Shown here piece by piece: positions 58,632 to 64,000 of a DNA stretch of 64,000 nt. The notes below the pieces were generated by a model, which was not told the DNA's origin, did not search any database, and was given only the letters and a program-made list of their open reading frames with translations. The stretch's first letter is position 1. Each line of letters starts with the position of its first letter. This DNA is from Echinometra lucunter (Eukaryota > Echinodermata > Echinoidea > Camarodonta > Echinometridae): assembly GCA_029962745.1 (NCBI GenBank), contig CM057171.1:372750-436749 (forward strand). Reading direction: 5' to 3'. The position numbers were made by a program, and so were the translations under genes.

Positions 58632-58856
58632 ATGGTCAAGCATTACAGTCAACACGGTCAGTGTCAAACTATTTTTAAGCAACTGGAAAAGGTGTGTTAG
58701 GAGGTATATGTTGTCATGGTTGTGTGTCCGGACAGCAGGGGCGTAACAGGTACCTGTTATCAGGGGGGGCAGAGCCCAAAATTTCCCGGTAACTAGTCTA
58801 TGTCTAGAATCTGTGGCGTATAGCTACGACTGCATATTAGGAGGACGGTAGTGCTC

Positions 58857-59362
58857 CACCGGCGTAAATCCAATTTGAGGAGTGGAGGATGAAAAACTTT
58901 TTTAACGATTTTTCCCCTCTCACACACATTTTGATATCTATTTTGCGAGCGAGCGAAGCGAGCGAGCAGAAAATACCCATTTTTCCTGTTTTGAATCGCA
59001 TTTTCGAATAAGAATTCTAAAATATGACGAAAGATCGAAGCGAGCGAGCCAAAAATAACCACTTTTCTCGATTTTAATCGCATTTTTGGATGGAAATCCT
59101 AAGATTTTGATGAGCGAGCGAAGCGAGCGAGCCAAAAATAACCACTTTTTTGTTTTCCGTAGCATTTTTCAAATAGAAATTCTAAAATATGATGGTTGTT
59201 TATGATAGATATTCAGAATTTTTATTAACTGATTAATTAAAATATATTTTCTTCCTGAAAATTATGTCTGCATGGGGGGAAATTTTTACACAGCATCCCC
59301 CCTCTCCCCGAAGTGGGGGTGATAGATCACACAACCCCCCCCCCCCGGAATTTACGCCAATG
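58857..59362. mobile_element. Nested hAT-like MITE, 506 bp, 8-bp TSD
   Basis: TAGTGCTC at 58849-58856 and 59363-59370. Ends CACCGGCGTAAATCC and GGAATTTACGCCAATG are inverted. Carries three modules with GAGCGAGCGAAGCGAGCGAG followed by CAAAAATAACCACTTTT. Inserted inside one of the host element's 150-bp repeats. Confidence 0.85.
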
Positions 59363-59930
59363 TAGTGCTCCCTAGAGGGGAGGGTGCAGGGAGGGGGGAG
59401 TTTTCCCCCTCCCGCGCGAAGCGCGGAAGCTCCGACGTTTCTTTGAATTGTTAGTTGTCGGTAATTAAGTCTATCTTCTGCGGCGTAACTAGGAATTCAT
59501 TTTAGGGAGATGGTAGTGCTCCCTAGGGGGAGGGTGCAAGGAGGGGGAATTTCCCCCCTCCCGCGCGAAGCGCAGAAGCTCCGACGTTTCTTTGAATTGT
59601 TAGTTGTCGGTAATTAAGTCTGTCTTCTGCGGCGTAACTAGGATTTCATTTTAGGGAGATGGTTGTGCTCCCTAGGGGGAGGGTGCAGGAAGCTCCGACG
59701 TTTTTTCGCTATCAGTTCCCGCTCTTCTTACGCTTTCTGCCTGTTATCGGGGGGGGGGGGGGAGGGGGGCATACACATAGCCAAAAATTTCCCGGTAATT
59801 TAGTCTAGAATCAGTGGTGTAGCTAGGATTTCATTTTAGGAGGACGATAGTGCAAAGCACGCTCCCTAGGCATGCATGCTAGGGGGAGGGTGCAAGGATG
59901 GTGATTTTCCCCTCCCGCGCGAAGCGCAGA
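59363..59930. repeat. Tandem repeat, about 150-bp unit, inside the composite element
   Basis: Units start TAGTGCTCCCTAG near 59363, 59514, 59663 and 59848. Each contains GGGAGGGTGCA, CCCGCGCGAAGCGC (absent from the third), AAGCTCCGACGTTT and, in most, GGCGTAACTAGG plus TTCATTTTAGG. A further partial unit (58800-58856) lies before the nested MITE. Confidence 0.8.
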
Positions 59931-60533
59931 AGCTCTGACGTTTCTTTGAATATTGTTCGTTGGCTGTTCCCGGCCTCTTACATTCTCTGCCTGTTATCGG
60001 GGGGGGGGGGGGCAGAGCCGAAAATTTCCCGGTATAGTCTAGAAATAGAATATGCGGAGGTGAGCCCGCACCGCGAGTTGCTTGTTGCGAAGCCCTTAGC
60101 GAGTGGGGCCCAGGGTCCTGGCTTAGGGCCCCTGATGGGGGTCTACAGGGAAAGCCACTGCAGGAGTCCAGGGAGTGGAGCCCCCGGAAACTCCGGGGTT
60201 TGGGTACTAAATTTTCCCTCATTTCTTTTGTTTCCCTTTGCCTTTTTTCTTTTTCCCCCTTTCCCTCTGTTCCCTCTCTCTCTCTTCTTCTTTCTCCCCT
60301 TTTCCTTTTTTCTTTCCCTTGCTCCTTCTTTCTTTCGCTTTCTCCTTCTTTCTTTTCCTTTCTTCTTCTTTCTTTTCCTTTCTTCTTCTTCCTTTCCGTT
60401 TCTCCCTTCCTTTTTCTTCCTTTCACTCCCTTTCATTTTTTCCCGGTGGTTTGGTGGATTTTCCCGCTGAAATCCTTCAGGGGGGGCACTCTGCCCCCCC
60501 TGCCCCCCCGGCTGTTACGCCACTGCCGGACAG

Positions 60534-60785
60534 GTTGTGTATCTGGACAGCAGATTTCAAACAGCCATTTAAAGAAGTTTGCAAGCAATATTTCTTAAAT
60601 TTTCTAACAGTTGCGTTAGGCAATATTATAGAGAATAAATATTGATGATGATTGGTGCTATTTAATGAATAGTTTTGGTTGAATCCAAAGACAAAAGAGA
60701 AGGCTTCATTTTTGTTGAGTGTCCGGATACATGACCCTTCATCCTACGTAAAATTGGTGTATTCCTTGAGATTTCAAGATAAGCA
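60534..60785. other. Unremarkable short interval
   Basis: No gene, repeat or RNA signature seen. Confidence 0.4.
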
Positions 60786-60789
60786 TATG

Positions 60790-61190
60790 CGCTATACACC
60801 ATTGGCTTAAATTCCGGGGGGATGGGGGATACCCCCCCCCCCATTTTTTTTCGAGAAGGGGATGGTGTGTTCAAACATCCCCTCCCCTCATTTTAAGGAA
60901 ATAATGATATTGTAATTAATCAGCTGGTGATTTTTTTGTAATAAAAATGTCATAATTGGCAGTCATATCGTGGAATTTTTATTTTAAATGCTCTTAAAAA
61001 ACATAAAAGTGGTTATTTTCGCTCGCTCGCTTCGTTCTCTCGCAAAAATAATAATATTATATGGGGGGGGTTGCGCGGGTGAATGAGGGTATGTGTATGT
61101 GTACTTAAGTGTGAGTTCACGGACAACAAAAAATCGGCAAAAAAGGTGATCACCCCCCCCCCCCCCTCCCCAAAATTTACGCCGGTGCTA
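60790..61190. mobile_element. MITE relative of 58857-59362, opposite orientation
   Basis: Left end CATTGGCTTAAATTCCGGGG and right end CCCCAAAATTTACGCCGGTG are inverted and match the ends of the nested MITE. Inside is one module in reverse (AAAGTGGTTATTTTCGCTCG at 61005). No clear flanking duplication, so its borders are uncertain. Confidence 0.6.
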
Positions 61191-61350
61191 CATCAGAAAC
61201 GGGAGCGGGGACCACATTTTACAAAGTAATATTCGGGCCCAACACTCGGGCTTATCTTTTCATGTTTCAACTACGTTGGCATTTGGAAAGCAATCCCTTT
61301 CAAGGGACATTTCTATCATGATATTCTTCCAAACTGATTTATATTAAACA

Positions 61351-61623
61351 TTATATAACACCTCAATAGATCCCTGTCATTTGATTGGTTGTTTGATATT
61401 GATCATTTGTCCCATTGCACTATGACGTCATTATTCGTGCAATTGTGGCTCCATTTACCGTGCAATCTTGGAACCATACGATTTGCTCCATTGCACGAAC
61501 GCCGAGAGCCCGGCACACAAAGTACGTAAAGCGCTTGAGTTTGGAGTGTGCACCACGAACAGCGCGGTAGCGTATATTGCTATTGATTTATTGCGATTTG
61601 ATCTATTTTTAGGTGTCATATAA
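61351..61623. repeat. Inverted-repeat element, 273 bp
   Basis: TTATATAACACCT at 61351-61363 pairs with AGGTGTCATATAA at 61611-61623; AATAGATC and GATCTATT continue the pairing. The interior has CCATTGCAC, TGCAATTG and similar short motifs. Possibly a MITE; target duplication not identified. Confidence 0.55.
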
Positions 61624-61626
61624 AAC

Positions 61627-61757
61627 AAATAATGAATGTTTTTTCATTCGAGCAATAGACAGAATATTTCATTCGGTGAAAGATGAAATTATTGATCCAT
61701 TCAATCTTTCACCTCATGAAATATTCTAACCATTGCACTCATAAACATTCATTATTT
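61627..61757. repeat. Inverted-repeat element, 131 bp
   Basis: AAATAATGAATGTTT at 61627 pairs with AAACATTCATTATTT ending at 61757. Inner arms AATATTTCATTCGGTGAAAGAT and ATCTTTCACCTCATGAAATATT-like sequence also pair. Abuts the previous hairpin with only 3 bp between. Confidence 0.6.
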
Positions 61758-62094
61758 GTATACTGTTAAAACTCACAGATTATTTTCCACATTTCTCAGA
61801 GTACAAGCTTCTCTTCAAGATTGCATCATGTCAGAGAACACATGTTGCTGGTTTTTCCTGCGGATTTCCTCCTCCTTCGTTTGGAGATTACAGCATGTTC
61901 AAAGAATGTTCAAAGAATTTTCAATGAACCTGATGAATTGTTGCATAGGAAGAAAAAGAAGAAGACAAAAAAGAAACTATTGTTATCCTTGGTTGTTGAT
62001 CTACCTACAGCGCAGACAAAATTGAATCAGAGAGTTCCACCCCCACCCCCCCCCCCCCCCCTTGATTGAATGTTGGCTTAGAGACTTTGAATCA

Positions 62095-62242
62095 GGGCCA
62101 CGTTTCATAAAACTTGTTATCAGTAACAAATGCCACTTTTCTATGACAAATTTGCTCTCAGCCAATCAGATGCAAGGATTTCAGTAGCTTACAACAGTTA
62201 ATACCACTTGTTATTGATAACAAGTTTTATGAAACGGGGCCC
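62095..62242. mobile_element. MITE, about 148 bp, CAG flanks
   Basis: Ends GGCCACGTTTCATAAAACTT and AAGTTTTATGAAACGGGGCC are inverted; the arms continue through TTGTTATCA. CAG is present on both sides if the element is taken as starting at GGCC. Related to 58495-58631 and to the CTG-type MITEs at 11789 and 39864. Confidence 0.7.
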
Positions 62243-62378
62243 AGGGACGGAATAGGTCTGAAATTTGGTTTAGGAATTCGATATAACAGGCTAACATTGT
62301 GGCTTACTTGATCTGCAGATCGATCAGTCGGCCTCACACCACAAATACAGCGGTCCTCAAGGACATATATCGAATGGC

Positions 62379-62574
62379 CCAGAAGAAGAAGGAGAAGAAG
62401 AAGAAGAAGAAGAAGAAGAAGAAGAAGAAGAAGAAGAAGAAGAAGAAGAAGAAGAAGAAGAAGAAGAAGAAGAAGAAGAAGAAGAAGAAGAAGAAGAAGA
62501 AGAAGAAGACGAAGAAGAAGAAGAAGAAGAAGAAGAAGAAGAAGAAGAAGAAGAAGAAGAAGAAGAAGAAGAAA
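62379..62574. repeat. (AAG)n microsatellite, about 195 bp
   Basis: Almost uninterrupted AAG/GAA repeats with a single GAC interruption near 62509, followed by GA-rich sequence to 62640. Poly-Lys and poly-Ser/Leu frames here are artefacts. Confidence 0.95.
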
Positions 62575-62640
62575 GCAAGGAGAGAGAGCTGGTGTGTGAG
62601 AGAGTGAGTGAGAGTGAGAGAGAGACAGAGAGAGGGAGTA

Positions 62641-63305
62641 GGGGAAAGGGGGGAGGGCGAATAGAAAACAACGCATACTAGTATACTGTATTACTGGGAA
62701 AGAGAAAAATTAAGAGATGGCGCTCTCCATATCGAAATTAATTGACAAAATGAGTGTTCTGGTTTGACTCTGCTAACTGTCATTTTCCTGTGACAAGAAA
62801 TTCGTAAATGGTTAATGGAGGGGGTATTTTGAAAGGAAGGACTTCCTCCAAGGATTTCCTCCAGGCTGAGACAAACTCATTGAATATAATTTGGAAAACT
62901 CAATTTGTGGCTTGAAAGCTCCCTATTGCACCTTTCGACTCATTGTACCCCCTCTCTTTTTGCTCTTTCTCGCCCTCCCTCCCCCTCTATTTTTCTATGC
63001 CTATATATCTTCCTCGCCCTCTATCTTTCGTACTTATCTATAGCTTCATTCCCCCCCCCCCCCACCTCTCCAGAAACATGACCAAAGGGGGGGGGCTGCA
63101 TTTGTCTTTGATATTACAGTATTGGGACGGGTGCATTGTTCGTAATGACTTGTACATGTACTATGTTGTAGGGTCTTAATTCATAGCATAAGAACGTCTT
63201 TACCTCCGAGGGTGATCCCGTTTCCTCTCCTCATTTTTACAATTTCGTTTTAATGAATTAGACAGAACCTGATAGCATTACAAATAATTGCCAGTACTTT
63301 ATGAA
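62641..63305. other. No gene recognised
   Basis: A C run near 63051-63063 and a G run near 63087. No conserved frame, hairpin or RNA gene was seen. Confidence 0.4.
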
Positions 63306-63307
63306 CA

Positions 63308-63658
63308 CTAAGAATAAAAGGTTCAATTTTGCACCCTTCAAATGCAACACTGGGAGTTCCTTTATGGGTACAACTGCTGCCAAAGAATCATTGTGCATTA
63401 TTAAGGGTGCAATGAGCTACATTTTGTACCTTTAATTAGGGAAGGCACAACATTTTCCCCGGGGAAGGTGCAAATTTGCAGCCTTTTGAATGCAAACATT
63501 TCTTCACCCTTATACATGATAAAGGTGCATTTCCGGGTGAAAACAAGTACAAAAGGGTGCATCTTTAAATCTTTTTTTTTTATGTAGGGTGCAAGATTGC
63601 ACCCAAAAGGTGCTGCCATTGTTGCATTTAGAGTGCAAAATTGAACCTTTCATTCTAA
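63308..63658. mobile_element. MITE-like element with GGTGCA motifs, about 350 bp
   Basis: AGAATAAAAGGTTCAATTTT at the left pairs with AAAATTGAACCTTTCATTCT at the right. The interior is full of inverted pairs such as AAGGGTGCA / TGCACCC, so the whole element could fold. Target duplication not clear. Confidence 0.65.
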
Positions 63659-63659
63659 A

Positions 63660-64000
63660 TGTGTGAGGTTTCATCACTTTCACAAAGTCTACGCCCGTTT
63701 GCTCTTTTTATTGTACTGGAAATCGATGCATCTTGGAGCTTTACAAACAGATTATTGATATTCATGCATACTCAAGTATATTTCAAATACTCAACCATAG
63801 GGAAACTATTGACAGAACAAATAGTCAGATTTTATTTACCATATAAATAAAATTCATTTCAAAGGGACTCCCCCTCATCTTTTGACATAGAAAGAAAGAA
63901 AAATATTACAACAGTAGATCGAACTGAAACGAGCCACGAGAAAGAAATACTAGTATGTCATTAGAAATGATTGTTTCTAAACCATGGATTTAAAAAAAAT
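63660..64000. other. Right edge, no gene recognised
   Basis: AT-rich sequence without a protein-like frame or repeat signature. Confidence 0.4.

Larger units (their letters stand above)
58736..60525. mobile_element. Composite hAT-like element, 1790 bp, 8-bp TSD
   Basis: CCGGACAG flanks both ends (58728-58735 and 60526-60533). Ends CAGGGGCGTAACAGG and CCGGCTGTTACGCCACTG are inverted. The interior holds a nested MITE (58857-59362), tandem repeats (59363-59930), a GC-rich block (60060-60200) and a long pyrimidine tract (60215-60445). No transposase. Frames over the pyrimidine tract are low complexity. Confidence 0.85.

Noticed and set aside
58793..59165. Frames with repeated LARSLRSL / LARFARSQ motifs (also 1145-1543 and 32873-33058)
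   Set aside because: Translations of the GAGCGAGCGAAGCGAGC repeat modules inside MITEs; broken by stops and present in several frames.
62299..62676. Long poly-Lys, poly-Ser and poly-Leu reading frames
   Set aside because: They are translations of the (AAG)n microsatellite and its complement; no protein-like composition.

Overview
This window looks like nuclear DNA of an invertebrate deuterostome, most likely an echinoderm such as a sea urchin. That rests on AT-rich sequence with spliced genes, intronic CR1/Jockey-type LINEs, many short non-autonomous DNA transposons, long microsatellites, and a clustered family of TRIM-type genes. No bacterial, organellar or viral gene block is visible. Three runs of exactly 500 N (26182-26681, 45423-45922, 56001-56500) are scaffold gaps of unknown true size.

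The core is a tandem array of TRIM-like genes, all on the minus strand, each made of two coding exons. The first exon (about 211 codons) carries a C3HC4 RING and two B-boxes. It ends in phase 0 at a GTGAG donor. The second exon (428-470 codons) begins at an AG|GT(A/G)AACGAC acceptor and carries a coiled coil, a charged linker with a repeated DDTRLDLG motif, and a C-terminal beta-propeller-like domain. Read right to left: gene C = exon 1 at 44352-44985 (two frameshifts) + exon 2 at 41535-42821; gene B = 34478-35113 + 26841-28247; gene A = 25807-26181 (cut by a gap) + 13432-14844; gene D = 2892-3524, with its second exon beyond the left edge. A fifth unit survives only as orphan 3' flank at 54317-55045, and an older, more diverged flank lies at 55080-56000. 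The genes are probably cytoplasmic E3 ubiquitin ligases. Differences among the three propellers fall in short recurring patches between nearly invariant strands, as expected of a diversifying recognition surface.

Layout: 1-2891 intron of gene D; 2892-3970 exon 1 and 5' region; 4030-9180 purine-rich arrays with an extra block (4441-8020) that includes a possible plus-strand terminal exon; 9190-13431 duplicated 3' flank with MITEs; 13432-25806 gene A and its 11-kb intron holding LINE-A; 26182-26681 gap; 26841-35113 gene B, with truncated LINE-C in its intron; 35158-41534 intergenic repeats; 41535-44985 gene C; 45423-45922 gap; 45923-56000 flank copies interrupted by a 1-kb hAT MITE and by LINE-B, whose 974-aa ORF2 is open; 56501-64000 gene-poor sequence packed with hairpin elements, nested hAT-like elements and microsatellites.

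Comparing the tandem paralogues acts as an internal control. It shows filled and empty transposon sites, an inverted MITE core, a 48-codon deletion between direct repeats, a gene-conversion-like mosaic exon, and evidence that at least one gap hides several kilobases. All identity statements are by eye; no alignment or database search was run.
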